DNA of 64,000 nucleotides from Begonia masoniana (GCA_022432975.1 CM039510.1:15890381-15954380), one strand, 5' to 3'. Shown: positions 33,388 to 47,104, numbered from the stretch's first letter. Numbers and translations are program-made. Notes: generated by a model not told the origin, from the sequence alone.

Positions 33388-35566
33388 GCCATGCTCACTG
33401 GATTTTTCCAGGGAGTGGCGATTCATTATGGCGATCGATCGCCAAGTTCTCTGGAAATCAAATTTCCAGAGAACTTGCATCACTCCCTTTCCTTCCCTTT
33501 CATCTTCATCAATTATCTCAAACACATTTCATCATTACGTACACTCTTACTACATAAACACACTAAAACTTCAACGTAAACCACTCCATAAACATCTAAC
33601 ATACAATCGCTCAAACCTAACCACAAAGTAAACAACTCAAAACATATTAAAAACATAACCTGATTTCATAAAAAACAAACCGCGTGGGTCCGTTTAAAAA
33701 CTTAACAATTCTTCTTGTTCAAAATCACCAAGTGGTTGCAAAATAAGTTTGAAAGTCATTTAAAAACATCAAAACATAAACCTATCCACTATCCAGATTC
33801 CCAAACATTCTAATATGTTCAACTACACAATTATAAAACTATTGTGTTCCCAAAACATACATTTACTTTCCCACGGGTCAAAAAGGTGCCTCGACTGCCT
33901 AGCACACTCTCACGGGCCATCCTCCTTCAACTGCATCGTTCCTCGGGCAGAGGGATCTCGTCCTCACCTATGTCAAGATCACCTACACCATACAGACAAT
34001 CTATGAGCTAAAGGCTCAGCAAGTTTCGTAAATGTAAATGCATGCTGTGCAAATGAGTTTCAGAAATCATGCAACATTTTCTTATATTTACATAGGTTGC
34101 CACCGAGATCTCAATCCGCTAAATGGAGAGGGCACATCCTGCGGTTGGACAACCCTTTCCACCTAGTAGAGGGGAGTACATGCTTGCAACACGCACAGCC
34201 ATGCCTGAGCCCCACCTCGGATGACCATAAACATACATGGGTTCTTATTAGATGCGGTATTGTGACCGACCCTTCTCAGCCTTCACAATAGGTCAATAGC
34301 CCCCTTTCAGGCCACATCACCATTTTCTTTAAAACATAGTGCGAAAACTCATTTTCTATGCATAATTGAAAACCGTGATGCATGGACAATTACGTGCTTA
34401 AAGTAAGCATACATCATACGTACCATCGAGACAATAAAAGCATATCCTATAAAAGAACTAATCCTAACTACCTAACCAAAGCATTTAAACAAATAATTCC
34501 ACAATAACCCTGGACGCGACTTCGATATACGTTGTAGGCCAATCGGCCAGAGTAAGTCACGAGAACTTACCTCGTGCGCGTTGAACTTCTAGCTCCGTCC
34601 ACGAGCGTTGTTTACCTACGGCAAATTCACAATATTTGTCGTTAAAACGAGCCTAAACCAATAAACGTCTAAACCTACGAAACACTTAACTAAAGAAATT
34701 TCCTAAAACTCTAATTTAACTCATTGAGGCATTTTTTTATCGAGCGATTCGCGCTCGACACCTCAAAACCTCCTTTAACGGAGTTTTCCAAACCTCAAAA
34801 TTTCAACAAACCTTAATATTCCACAATGGATAGACCAACCTTCGTCCAATACGCCCAATATGTCCGTTATATTCATAACTACGGTAACCCTATCGATTTC
34901 CAACCCTAAATCATGTTTTTCATAAAACCCTAAACGAAAACCCTAACGTTAAACAACCCAAAAACTACGAATAGACTTTCCAAAACCATAGAACCTTACC
35001 TAGAATCGAGTTTGGGGAAAAAAACGTGAAGAACGGAAGTCAACCGGGGGAAGAACAGACGTCGGAGAGGAGAGAACCGTGAGAGGCGATGAGAAAATCG
35101 CCTGGAGAAAACTTCACAGAGAGCTTCGCGTGAAAATGGTGAAGGAAGAAGAAAGAGTTATGTTATAAATTAAAATTTTACTTAGCAAATTACCATTTTG
35201 CCCTTCCGTTGATTTTCTATTTGTTTCGTCCTTTGTTTCGTTAATTAACCGACGATTCGGTTTCTCCAAATTTTCTTATTTCGCCAATAACTCCAACTTA
35301 TTATCAGGGCTTTATTAAAACTGTCCATTGACAAAACGGACCCCGTTTACTATTTTTACCAAAGTATCCTTTATATTACGATAAACGTAATTCTCGTAAA
35401 ATTAGCGTTACGACACCTAAAATTCCCAAAATTTTCTTAAAATCCATATTAACTATTAGGATCGTAATAACGCTCTCTTTTCACAAAACCGACCTAATTT
35501 GACATAATTACAAAAATGCCATTATATAAACAATTTACAAAATCTCGTAAAGAATTGGGTGTTACA
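33388..35566 (-). repeat. Second copy of S4 (C-family solo LTR), missing its first ~330 bp
   Basis: It matches 24695-26873 nearly base for base and ends GTGTTACA followed by GTTTC (35567-35571). Its left end abuts Cassandra directly. The usual 24367-24694 part and the upstream RT half are absent, so this copy begins at a breakpoint. Confidence 0.92.
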
Positions 35567-36945
35567 GTTTCTCTTTGTGGGGCGCTCCCGACTTATTTGT
35601 TAAGAAAAAAGATTGATCCCTACGTATGTGCATCGATTACCAGGAGCTGAACAAGTTGACCATCAAGAATAAGTACCCGTTGCTGAGAATCGATGATTTA
35701 TTTGACCAACTACAAGGGGCTCGGGTATTTTCGAAGATTGATTTGCGCTCCGGTTATTATCAATTGAAGGTCAGGGCTGATCATATTCCAAAGACCGCAT
35801 TCAGGACCCGATACAGATACTATGGTTCTTAGTGATGTCGCTTGGGTTGACTAATGCCCCGACGGCATTTATGGACCTGATGAAAAGGGTATTTCAGAAT
35901 TTTCTGGACAAGTTTGTGATCGTCTTTATAGACGACATTCTGGTTTATTCTATGAGTGAAGTAGAGCATGAATAGCACTTGATGATTATACTATCGACGT
36001 TGAGACAACACCAATTGTACGCCAAATTGTCAAAGTGTGAATTCTGGTTGAGCAGGATTAATTTTCTACGCCACGTGGTGATTGTAGAAGGAGTGTCTGT
36101 GGATCCAACTAAGATTCAGGCTGTGAAGGAATGGCCGATACCGAGAAATGCCAGCGAGGTACGAAGTTTTATCGGACTAGCTGGTTATTACAGGAAGTTT
36201 ATTAAGAGATTTTCTGTGATAGCAAAGCCTATGACCAGCTTAACGAGGAAAGATGTCAAGTTCAAGTGGTCCAAAGTGTGTGAAGAGAGTTTTAAGATGC
36301 TCAAACAAAATTTAACCACTGCTCCTTTGTTGGTATTGCTGGTCGAAGACGGCAAATTCAGTGTATATTGCAATGCGTCAAAGATTGGTTTGGGGGTGTA
36401 TTAATGCAGGAAGGAAAGGTGGTGGCATACGCGTCCAGACAATTGAAGACCACGAGCAAAACTACCATACTCATGATCTGGAGTTAGCGGCAGTTGTTTT
36501 TGCCTTGTAGGTATGGAGACACCATTTATATGGACAGCCGTGTGAAGTATTTTCTGATCACAAGGGCTTGAATTATATATTTATTCAGAAGGAGTTAAAC
36601 ATGAGGCAACGACGATGGCTCGAGTTTGTGAAAGATTATTACATCGAGATTAAATATCATCGCGGGAAAGCTAAGGTGGTAGCTGATGCGTTGAGCAAGA
36701 TGCCAGCTACTATTCAAATGGCTATGTCGGCCGTATCAATGCCTTTGAAGACAGAAATTCAGAGGTTTGACTTGGAGGTAGTTTCTGAACTATCAGCCGT
36801 ACTGGCAGACCTATCAATATGGCCAACCATTCTGGACCTAATTAAGGAAGCCCAGAAGATCAATTCAAAGGAAATGGCCGATATAGTGAGCAAGTTGCCT
36901 TGGCCTCTTCCGAGTTCAGTCATTCGGGATATGGTATTTTGAAGT
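35567..36945 (+). pseudogene. Element B RT and RNase H, copy 2
   Basis: Same content as 26874-28250: [34 protein letters not shown] and the RNase H region. It shares the TAG stops at about 35830, 35973 and 36509. It keeps one base near 36320 that copy 1 has lost, so the open stretch is longer here (35979-36404), ending with an RNase H start ([11 protein letters not shown]). Shared damage shows both copies descend from one insertion. Confidence 0.9.
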
Positions 36946-37831
36946 TCAGGGACCGGTGGTATGTTTTGAGAGATGAAAAGCTAAGGGGGAACATCTTATC
37001 GGAAGCCCACTCGTCTTCTTTCTCAGTGCATCCTGGAAGCACAAAGATGTATCAAGACTTAAAACTTCACTTCTAGTGGCTGAATATGAAGAACAAAGTA
37101 GCCAAATATGTGGAGTCTTGCATGGTATGTCAACAAGTGAAGGCTGAACATCAACGACCAGGTGGAACACTTCTGCCTCTTCCAATCCCCGAATGGAAAT
37201 GGGAGAATATCACGATGGATTTTGTTGTCGGCTTTCCAAGGACGGCTAGAGGCCATAACAGCATATGGGTCATTGTGAACAGACTAACAAAGTCGGCCCA
37301 TTTTCTACCTGTGAAGACGACGTTCTCTATGGACCAATATGCAGAATTATACATAAGCGAGATCATCAAGTTGCATGGGGTGCCAGTATCAATTGTATCT
37401 GACCGAAACCCTAGATTCACGTCGAGGTTCTGGAAAAGCTTGCAAAACTCCTTGGGTACCAAGTTAAACTTCAGCACAACATTTCATCCACAGACGGACG
37501 GACAATCCGAGAGGACGATTCAAATACGGGAGGATATGTTAAGGTCGTGCGTGCTGGAATTTCATGACCCTTGGAGTAAGTATTTGCCGCTAGTAGAATT
37601 CGCTTATAACAACAGCTACCAGGCTACGATCGGTATGGCTCCATATGAAGCTCTTTACAGCAGGAAGTGTAGATCTCCATTGTGTTGGGATGAAGTTGGA
37701 GAAGCCAAGCTCGTCGGCTCTGAGTTGATACAGCAGATGTCCGAGGTGGTGACTGCTATCAAACAACAAATAAAATTTGCTCAGAGTCGACAGAAAAGTT
37801 ACGCGGACCATAGGAGGAGAGACTTGGAGTT
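36946..37831 (+). pseudogene. Element B integrase, copy 2, cut by element D
   Basis: Matches 28251-29137: a TAG near 37075, [33 protein letters not shown] and RRDLEF, then GAGTT (37827-37831) and the D LTR. In this contig the missing C-terminus follows D at 49380, so the insertion is fully resolved here. Confidence 0.92.
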
Positions 37832-38439
37832 TGTAACAACACCAGTTGGAGTCGCCACGTAATTCATAACTTAACCTTTTAATCAATCGGCTCTTACTTC
37901 ATGCACCTTGTTCATTATTAGTGTTATATATATATTTTTTTTTCAAAAACATCTCCTAAACTGCATCTACCGATAGAGTCATAGACTCACATCGACCGAT
38001 GGTCGCGTGGTCGGTCACGTGCCCGCCACGCGACACATCTATTTCTAAACATCTCTTAAACTGCATCTGCCGATAGAATCATAAACTCACGTCGACCGAT
38101 GGTCACAAGCGTCTCACGTGATTCGCAGGCATCATCCGGCAGAAGACTTATTCCCTTCTGCCGATCGCTAGGCGACAAAGAGTATCACTTACATCGACCG
38201 GTAGCAAACGACAAATATTATGCTACTTCTACCGCTGGTAAAACATCTACCGATCACTAGACGACAACACAACATTTACTGTAACACCCGACATTTCGGC
38301 CAGGTGATTTTCTGACCATTTTAATTATCACCCTTTTATTTAACCTCTATGATTTAAATTTAATGTTAAGACAAATTTATTACAAGTTGAGCAAAGCTAG
38401 GTTGGGTGGCAGATTTGTAATTAAGATCGATGGATTAAG

Positions 38440-38448
38440 TATAAATAG
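38440..38448 (+). promoter_or_regulatory. TATA box of S5
   Basis: TATAAATAG, 160 bp from the LTR start. Confidence 0.65.
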
Positions 38449-40010
38449 AAAAAGAAAACCTTAAATCTCATTTAAACCTCACTGTGGCCGACACCCCTTC
38501 TCTCGGCGATTTCTCCTCTCCCGAGCTCCTGCTCTCTGTTGCCGGTGTTCTCCCTCACCGACGACTGGTTTCAGCCTGCGTTTTCTCTGCGAGTTCGTAC
38601 CCGAGGTATGCAATAGACAATGTAGCTACCTGTTAGTTTATCAGCTCTGTTTTCAGCTCAGCATTTGAACTTGGGATTTATCAATGGCCGTGTCGTTTTA
38701 GAACATTTTAGAATCCGAGGGTAGTAATGTCAACCCGAATAGATTCTGGTCATTTTAAGTAACTTAACTCAGATTTAATCAATAGTAGAACCTCCTTATT
38801 CTATTTCGGATTTCAGATTCTGCACAGAGCTTTAGACTAAGGGTTCGGGGATGACTCTAGCTATTAGATTCTAGGATGACCTATGATTAGAACTTTAGGA
38901 CCTTATTTAACTACTGTAATGTGAAATGTGTTAGGTGAAGAAGTTGAAGAGAAAGTGATTCAAGTTGCTAAGGAATCCAGGTAAGTGAATGTACTAAGAT
39001 TTCTGGCTAATAGGGCCCTACATCTCGAGAGTATTAGGTTGTTATTGAATGTTTAGTGTCTGAATGATTATGGATATCTAGAACTATGTTATCTGATGAT
39101 TTGATGATGGTTATGAAATGGTCTGTTCTGGTATATTCTCTGTCATAGCCCGATGGATTAAGAATGTCCATGTCATGCATCATGTTTTCTTCTCAAACAT
39201 ATGAAATGTTTTAAATGCATGTTTTCCTCTCATGAATAAGATAAGATGATAAAAATTCCTACAACGTGGTTGAGTGGGGGTTGGGGGTGGTTCGGCGTAT
39301 GTCACAGTCCGCAGTAGGACATAAGAATACGACCCGCAGTAGGGACCATGATCAAACTCACTGTCGAACCCCCTTTACCGGCACAAATCCTCTCTCATCC
39401 CACGCAACATGAACAACGATATGAATGATAAATATGGTTCAGTGATATGAACTATGATATGAATAATGAACATGAAACTATGATTATGAACAAGAAAAGA
39501 CTCATGACCATGTTTTCTCTGAATTTATGCATTCATGCATTCGTGAGAGTATTGCATTCCTTACTAAGCATTAGGCTTATAGTTTTAACCTCATGATGTA
39601 GGTGACGAAATATCAGGTGAGGATTTCAAAGTAGATGAAGATGTTTAAGCTTGGTTGCTGGAAGGTGTTCAGGGGGGCAGTTCTGTGGCTGGATGGCAAA
39701 TGAGTAACCCTGGTTAACGTTTTATGACAATAATGATGTTCATGACTACTGAAGTCTAAATAGGTTGAGATTATTATTATATCAATTGGGATTTTAGAAA
39801 CAGCCTGTCTTAATTTCAGAGTCTAAAGATATTTCTAAAGTTATTAAATATTATGTTTTAATTGAGTCTTCCGCTGTATGAATTTCTGGATAAGTCTCTG
39901 TTTTCCATGATTATGAGTGGTTTGTTTTAATAGAGTATTGAGACAGTGAAGTTAGAAGTCTAAGTAAGTCAGTTACCGGAAGATGAAAATATATCTTCGC
40001 CTTACCGGAA

Positions 40011-40366
40011 GATGAAGTGCATTTGTCATCGGCAGATGCGAGTGTATATGGTTATCGGAAGATGTGATAGCTGTTTTGTCGTTTAGTAAATCGGCAGAGG
40101 TAGTATACATGTCAATCGGAAGATGTCGTTTAATTCCATCGGTAGAAGTCCTTTAATGAATCACGTGGGTTGCACATGTCCATCGGTAGATGAAGTGCAT
40201 TTGTCATCGGCAGATGCGACTGTATATGGTTATCGGAAGATGTGATAGCTGTTTTGTCGTTTAGTAAATCGGCAGAGGTAGTATACATGTCAATCGGAAG
40301 AAGTCGTTTAGTTCTATCGGTAGAAGTCCTTTAATGAATCACGTGGGTTGCACATGTCCATCGGTA
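40011..40366 (+). repeat. Duplicated 178-bp block in S5
   Basis: Two copies begin GATGAAGTGCATTTGTCATC at about 40011 and 40189. They are rich in ATCGG(A/T/C)AGA words and one ATCACGTGGGTT G-box per unit. The same duplication is at about 54348-54703 in E's 3' LTR. Confidence 0.9.
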
Positions 40367-42484
40367 GATGTGTGTTTTCTTCTCATCGGTAGAAGCAACT
40401 TTAGAATTGATGTAGCTACTCACCGGCTGATGTGTTTTGTACTGCTCGCCGGTAGGAGTGATAAGTATTTCATTACCGATTATTGTCCAGTAATTCGAAT
40501 AAGGTGTCTTGAGTTAAACCATGTAACCGAAAATTGTATGACATTGAATAAAAGGTAAAGATGTACAGATGAGGAAAAGGTAAAAAAAAAAGAAATGATA
40601 AATAGAGTCATGATTTGGTGCTGATCCTACTGGGGTCGTTACATTTACATCATCTGGTAATTGAGATCCACAGCATCTACCGATAGACATGTGCAATCCA
40701 CGTGCACTTTTAAGACATCTTTCGATAGAGAACATCTATATGTTGATGCAAACTCATACATCTTCCGATAGAGAACATCTATCGGTGTATGCAAATTCCT
40801 AACATCATCCGATAGAGTACAACTATCGGTGGAAATAGATATGCACAGACTTCTAACGTCATTGACTAATCACTCTTATGAATGAAAATCAGAGACTCAT
40901 CCAGAATACATATAGCGGAAGACTTAACAATAGATCATTTAATAATCCTTATAATCATTCCCAAACTCAGTAGTCAACCAGACAGTTTCAAAACTCAATG
41001 TTATAAAAGTAAACTCATCCTCCTTAAACTACCATATTCATAATCATAACAAAATCATAGAGCATTGACCAGGGGTCTCAATCGTCGTCCAGCCACAGAA
41101 TTGCACCCTGATCACCTTCCAGCAACCAGACTTAGACATCTTCATTAGCTTTGGAATCCTCACCTGAAATCTCGTCACCTACATCATAAGGTTTAAACTA
41201 TAAGCTTAATGCTTAGTAAGGAATGCAATACTAACATGTATACGTGAATGCATAATTGCAAGAAAATCAGGATCATGTTCGTTTCATGCTCTTTTCTTAT
41301 TCTTATTCGTGTTCTTGTTCATCACTTTCATCATATGGATTAAGGGAGGATTTGTGCCGTAAAGGTGGGATGACAGTGCAAGTGTACATAGTCCCTTTCG
41401 GGCCGTATTCATGGTCCTCCTCTTTGGACAGTGACATACGCCAAACCGCCCCCAACCCTAACTTAGCCCGGTTGCATAAGTTTCATATTCATTCTTATAT
41501 CTTGTTCATGGGGAAAAACATGCTCATAAATCATTTTCATATGCTTGAGAAGTAAATCATGATGCATGACATGAATGTTCTTAAGTTATCAGACTATGGA
41601 AAACATCATACTAGACAGTTAACTTTATAGACTCTATCAGAACATCACATAACATAGTTCTCAAACATCCGTAAATCATCCAAGTACAAACCATCTTACT
41701 AACTTGAAACAAACATCAAACACATAACTAATTTAGTACCCTTAAGATGTAGGGCCCTAGTGGCCGGAAGTCTTAATACATTCACTTACCTGGTGTCCTT
41801 TGCAAATGGAATACCCCTTCAAATCTTCTTCACCTAAATCATTCCACATTACCAAGTTAAAAATAAAATCCTAATAGTGCTAACCAAAAATTATCCTAAT
41901 GCTTATCCTACTTGTATTTCTATATTCTTCTGCAGAGCACCTTGTGTGCGTTGATTAAATTTCTAAAATCTAAATAACCAGATTCAGCCCAGTAACTAAT
42001 CGCATACAGCTATCCAAATGTCCAGAATCAACACGGAAATGCCTTTACTAAACGCATAATAGAAATGATCCTATTATTACCCTGCCATTAAAGAATCTGA
42101 AACCTCGGGTTCTAACTGAAAACAGAGCTCAAAGTATCTACCAGTAACTACATTCATTAAGTCTTACATGGTAAGCTGAGTGTCGGCGAGAACGAAGGAA
42201 AATCGATTGTTGATGAAGAAGGCTACCTGCTGCTGCGAGAGAGAGAGAGTTCTGGGAGGATGGGAATCGCCGAGAGAGAATGTCGGCTACAATTGGGTTT
42301 TTGTGAGGTTTAAGAGTTTCCGTTTTCTACTTATACCAAATAAATTCCTCCTTAATTACAATTCTGCCACTACAATAGAGATCCAATAAACTTTGGCATA
42401 TAATTATTAAATAAAAGGTCAAATAAAGAGGTGACCGTTAATTCCGTTAAGAAAATCACCTGACTGAGAATGTCGGGTGTTACA

Positions 42485-42497
42485 TCCACCCCTCCTT
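42485..42497 (-). other. Polypurine tract of element D
   Basis: AAGGAGGGGTGGA on the minus strand, adjoining the 3' LTR. Confidence 0.87.
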
Positions 42498-42525
42498 AAA
42501 CAAAATTTTCGTCCCCGAAAATTGA

Positions 42526-43233
42526 TCAAACGAAGAGCTCCGGATATTTGTCCAACATATCTTGCTGTCGTTCCCATGCGGCTTCTTCAACTCCATGGTT
42601 TGTCCATAAGACCTTAACCAAAGGAATTTCTTTATTCCTCAGAGTCTTTACTGCAGATTCCAAAATTTGCACTGGCTTCTCTTCATACATTAATGTTGGC
42701 TCAATTTCGACATCCACTGGCTTAACAACTTGTGTAAGATCCTGTATGCATTTCCTTAACATAGACACATGAAAAACATTGTGAACTTTCTCTAGTGATA
42801 AAGGCAATTGTAGTCTATAAGCTGTGCTGCCGATCCTTTTCAAGACAGGGAATGGTCTAACGAATCGTGGATTAAGCTTTCCCTTCTTGCCAAATCTAAG
42901 TACTCCCTTAAATGGTGAAATCTTTAGAAATACTTCATCTCCGACGGAGAACACCAGATCTCTCCTCCTTTGGTCTGCATAACTTTTCTGTCGGCTTTGT
43001 GCAATAATCATTCTTTTCCTAATAATGGCAATCTTGTCTGACATCTGTTGCAAGATCTCGGGACCTAGGAGCTTTGCTTCACCGAACTCATCCCAGTACA
43101 AAGGTGACCTGCACTTTCTGCCATAAAGTTCCTCATAAGGTGCCATACCAATGGTGGACTGGTAACTATTGTTGTAAGAAAACTCAATCAAGGGCAGTAT
43201 CGACTCCACGATGCCTGAAACTCTAACACACAA
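42526..43233 (-). pseudogene. Element D integrase C-terminus and chromodomain-like tail
   Basis: An open 235-codon stretch whose first residues are out of frame (the core ends at SRYCP, then a frameshift at about 43195). The true part begins [10 protein letters not shown] and runs through MAPYEELYGRKCRSPLYWD and GEAKLLG. It includes the C-terminal fold with FSVGDEVFLKISPFKG and VHNVFHVSML, and ends KVLWTNHGVEEAAWER and ELFV before TGA. The tail matches the Tekay/Del chromodomain position. Without the frameshift this would be one protein with the upstream stretch. Confidence 0.9.
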
Positions 43234-44912
43234 GCCCTCAACATATCTTCAAGTATCTGAATAGTCCTCTCAGATTGACCATCGGTTTGAGGGTGAAAAG
43301 CAGTGCTGAAGGATAACTTTGTTCCTAATGTGTCTTGCAAACTTTGCCAAAATCTTGAGGTGAATCGAGGATCACGATCGGAGACAATAGATAAGGGAAT
43401 CCCATGCAATCTGATAATTTCTTGAATATACAGGTTAGCAAGCTGGTCCATTGAAAATGTCATTCTTACTGGCATAAAGTGCGCTGATTTTGTCATTCTG
43501 TCTACCACAACCCAAATACTTTCATGTCCTTTGATTGTCTTTGGTAATCCTACCACAAAATCCATGGCAATGTTTTTCCACTTCCATTCAGGGATCGGTA
43601 AGGGTTGAAGAGTACCTCCTGGGCATTGGTGTTCTACTTTAACTTGTTGGCAAATCAAGCATGACTCTACAAACTTGGCCACATCCCTCTTTAGGTTTGG
43701 CCACCAATAATGTAGCTTCAAGTCCCGATACATCTTAGTGCTACCAGGATGCACAGAAAAGGAAGAAGAATGAGCTTCAGCCAAGATCAACTCACGCAAC
43801 TCCTTAACACTCAGAATGTACCATCGATTCCTAAATTTCAAAATACCATCATTAGAGAGGCTGAACTCAGAGGAGGCATCCTTTAACTTACTCATCATAC
43901 TATTATTCTCCTTTGAATCCATCTGCTGTGCCTCTCTGATCTTATCCAAAATGGTTGGTTGAATGGTTAGAGTAGCAAGCAGGTTCGACAACTCAGGAAC
44001 TAACTGCAATTCGAACTTTTGAACTTCCTTCCATAATGGTACAGACATGGTTGATACAGCGGGCTGCATTGTCTTAGACATCCTGCTTAAAGCATCAGCC
44101 ACAGCATTGGCCTTGCTCGGGTGGTACTTAATTTCAAAGTCATAATCTTTAACAAATTCTAACCAACGTCTCTGTCTCATCTTTAATTCCTTCTGAGTAA
44201 AGAGGTATTTCAGGCTCTTGTGGTCTGAAAACACATCACACTGCCGACCATAAAGGTAGTGCCTCCAAATCTTCAATGCAAACACAACAGCAACTAATTC
44301 CAAATCGTGAGTGGGGTAGTTCTGCTCATAATTCTTCAGCTGCCTAGAGGAATACGCTACAACCTTACCATCTTGCATCAAAACACACCCCATACCAATT
44401 TTTGATGCATCACAGTAAACACTAAACTTCCCTTCTTCGGTTGGAAGAGTCAAAAGCAGGGCTGTTGTAAACTTCAGTTTAAGTGTCTGGAAACCATCTT
44501 CACAAGCTTCAGTCCAAGAGTACTTGGTGTCATTCTTTGTCAAATTAGTTAAAGGCTTAGCTATCATCGAAAATCCCTTAATAAACTTCCTATAATAGCC
44601 TGCCAAACTAAGAAAACTACGGACTTCACTAGCATTTCTTGGCTGTGGCCAGTCCTTAACAGCTTGAATCTTGGTTGGATCTACTGATATGCCCTCAGGA
44701 GAGATGACATGGCCTAAAAAGTTAACCTTATCCAGCCAGAATTCACACATGGACAACTTGGCATAAAATTGTTGCTGTTTCAGGGTTGTCAAAACTGTTC
44801 TTAAGTGTTCTTCGTGGTCAGCTTCAGTACGTGAGTATATAAGAATATCATCTATGAATACAATCACAAACTTGTCCAAATATTCACGAAACACTCGGTT
44901 CATCAAATCCAT
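43188..44912 (-). pseudogene. Element D RT palm, RNase H and integrase core
   Basis: 574 codons open. RT palm with [13 protein letters not shown] near the start, connection domain, RNase H ([14 protein letters not shown], a [11 protein letters not shown] segment). Integrase zinc finger (HSSSFSVH and CLICQQVK) and catalytic core ([26 protein letters not shown]). It is joined to the upstream stretch by a frameshift at about 44905-44925, inside the FGLTN-P motif before MDLMNRVF. All visible catalytic residues are kept, so the damage is recent or slight. Confidence 0.92.
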
Positions 44913-46201
44913 AAAAGCGCAGGTGTATTGGTTAACCCAAACGACATCACAAGAAATTCATAATGTCCATAACGGGTCCTAAAAGCTGTCTTAGGTACAT
45001 CTTCCTCCTTAACCTTCAGTTGGTAGTACCCCGAACGCAAGTCAATCTTTGAAAACACTTTAGCTCCTTGTAATTGGTCAAACAAGTCGTCAATTCGGGG
45101 CAAGGGATACTTATTCTTAATTGTCAACTTGTTCAGTTCTCGGTAATCTATGGACATCCTTAGGGAACCATCTTTCTTCTTAACGAATAACACAGGTGCA
45201 CCCCATGGAGAGCTACTAGAGCGTATAAATCCCTTGTCTACTAATTCCTGTAGTTGGACTTTTAATTCCTTCAACTCAACAGGTGCCATGCGATAAGGGT
45301 TCTTAGATACGGGTAATGCCTCGGGATATGTATCAATTACAAACTCTATTTCTCTATCAGGTGGTAATCCTGGCAAATCATCCAAAAATGCCTCAGGGAA
45401 CTCTCGGACAATAGGAATATCTTGTAATTCTATCTTATTCTTCACCCGAACATCCATTATACTAGCTAGGTAACTCTCACAGCCGCCTTTCAATATCCGT
45501 TGAGTCTCTAGTGAGGATGTAATCGATATTTTACTTATCTTTGGGATAGCTTGAAAGGTATACTGATCTTTATTCGGGGGTCTGAATTTAACCAAACCAG
45601 ACCTACAACTTATCGTGGCATGATGTCTAAATAACCAATCCATTCCCAGTATAACTTCATACGCCTTCATGTCAATTACTATTAGTTCTACATATAACTT
45701 CTTATCTCCTAAGGACACAATATCACCTTTCAATATCTGCTCAGAATACAAGGAATTTCCTGATGGTAACATCACACTATATGGCCTATCAGCTGGTAAG
45801 TATTTTAACTTATGCTTACACGCAAATAAGGTTGCAATAAATGAGTATTTGGCTCCCGTGTCTATAAGTGTATAAGCAGAAATACCACAGATCATAATTG
45901 TACCTGTTATGACCGTATACTGCATGGTATCTTCATCTTCCATCATAGCAAAGACTCGGGGCATTACTCTTGCTCGATATGGATCAGGTGGCATGGGGCA
46001 GTCTCTGACTATATGTCCAACTTTATCACATCTGAAGCATCGGCCAGAATGCAACTTGCATTCGCCATGGTGGTTGTTCTGGCAGTTGGAGCATAAAGGG
46101 GCTAATGGTCGTTTTCCCTTCCCTTGGTCAACATTTGGATTGAAGGGTGTCTTTGTACCTTGCTGTTGTTGTTGTGGTCCCTGTTCTGTTGCAGCTGCCA
46201 T
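44903..46201 (-). pseudogene. Element D zinc knuckle, protease and RT amino half
   Basis: 432 codons open, but a segment of one gag-pol frame, not a gene start. Glutamine-rich linker, CCHC knuckle [14 protein letters not shown], protease motif [12 protein letters not shown] and VILGMDWL. Then the linker [14 protein letters not shown] and RT with [26 protein letters not shown] and [13 protein letters not shown]. It ends in [12 protein letters not shown], where a base loss shifts the frame. In this copy the usual CIDYREL reads SIDYREL. Confidence 0.92.
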
Positions 46202-46944
46202 CCTTTATTCTGACGTGGTGGCGGCTGAGTTTCCTTCGTGAACTTCCTTGGCTGCTCACGCTGTGCATATGTTGTCATCTCAGCCTCTTCCAGCTCCATG
46301 GCCTTAGCCGTCACTTCACCATAAGGTACATTGTGTATTCCAGCAGTCTTTACTCTCATATAGAAACTTGGCTTCAATCCTTGAACAAATTGGTAAGTCC
46401 TGTCCTCATCCTCCTCAACCAATCGGGGAGCAAACCGTGATAAAGCATCAAATTTGCATATGTAATCCGTCACAGAGCCAGTTTGTCGCAAATTCATGAA
46501 CTCCTTCTTCTTGTTGGACCGAACAGTCCTTTTGAAGTACTTGTCAAAGAAGGCAGTCTTAAACATTTTCCAGGTCATAGCTCTTGCATTAGCGGTGCTC
46601 TGGATTGAATCCTACCAATGTCTTGCACTCAATTCCAAATGAAAGACAGCATATGTGACCTTATTCCCTTCGTCAACCTTTGCATACTTAAACATATCCT
46701 CCGTCTTTCGAATCCATTCCTTAGAATAAATAGGATCCGAAACATGTCCATTAAACACCGGGGATCGAAGCCGGTGGAAACGCTCACCCCCACGATCATG
46801 AGTTGCATTTGTACTGGTATTGTCTTGTTCCTCTCTAGTGGTCACAAGCCGTTCTATTTGGAATGACTGACGAATAACTAATTCTGTTAGCTGAGCAATA
46901 GTGTTACTATCCACATTGTCTTCTCTCTGTTGACCTCTCACCAT
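46202..46944 (-). pseudogene. Element D gag capsid region with one nonsense codon
   Basis: It starts MVRGQQREDNVDSN at 46944. The first part is open to ARHW near 46612, where TGG has become TAG. The frame then continues DSIQSTANARAMTWKMFKTA, with DKYFKRTV and YAPRL-like capsid motifs, to about 46102, overlapping the knuckle frame. The same TAG is present in the D2 copy at about 60950. Gag would form the particle. Confidence 0.9.
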
Positions 46945-47088
46945 TTTGGGATTCCTAAACAATAATCATAACATATCTTAACTTAATCACATTGCTAAAA
47001 TCATAAACACTTACAGTTGCTGGAGTGTACTAAGGTGGCAATCTATGCTGGGAGGCAGTCTGCAGAATCAATTTTAGAACCTGGTTTT

Positions 47089-47100
47089 GCTCTGATACCA
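47089..47100 (-). other. Primer-binding site of element D (tRNA-Met)
   Basis: TGGTATCAGAGC on the minus strand, 4 nt from the LTR boundary at 47105. Confidence 0.93.
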
Positions 47101-47104
47101 TAAT

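Larger units (their letters stand above)
38280..40643 (+). mobile_element. Solo LTR S5 (E family) in element D's left LTR
   Basis: It starts TGTAACACCCGAC, ends GGGGTCGTTACA, and is flanked by TTTAC at 38275-38279 and 40644-40648. It is 2364 bp with no PBS or coding sequence. TATAAATAG lies at 38440-38448, the donor/GGCC module at about 38977-39022, the hairpin at 39565-39579 and a duplicated 178-bp block at 40011-40366. The 3' LTR of element E at 52621-54981 is nearly the same sequence beside the same TTTAC site. Confidence 0.95.
37832..42484 (-). repeat. Element D 3' LTR (left), split by S5
   Basis: Segments 37832-38279 and 40649-42484 match the right LTR 47105-49379. It contains the hairpin at 41201-41215 and the donor/GGCC module at about 41738-41792, on the minus strand, plus CCGATAG repeats around 40660-40830. 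Confidence 0.93.

Noticed and set aside
40334..40558. 74-codon ORF repeated at 54671-54895
   Set aside because: It lies in the repeat-rich part of the E-family LTR and is duplicated only because the LTR is.
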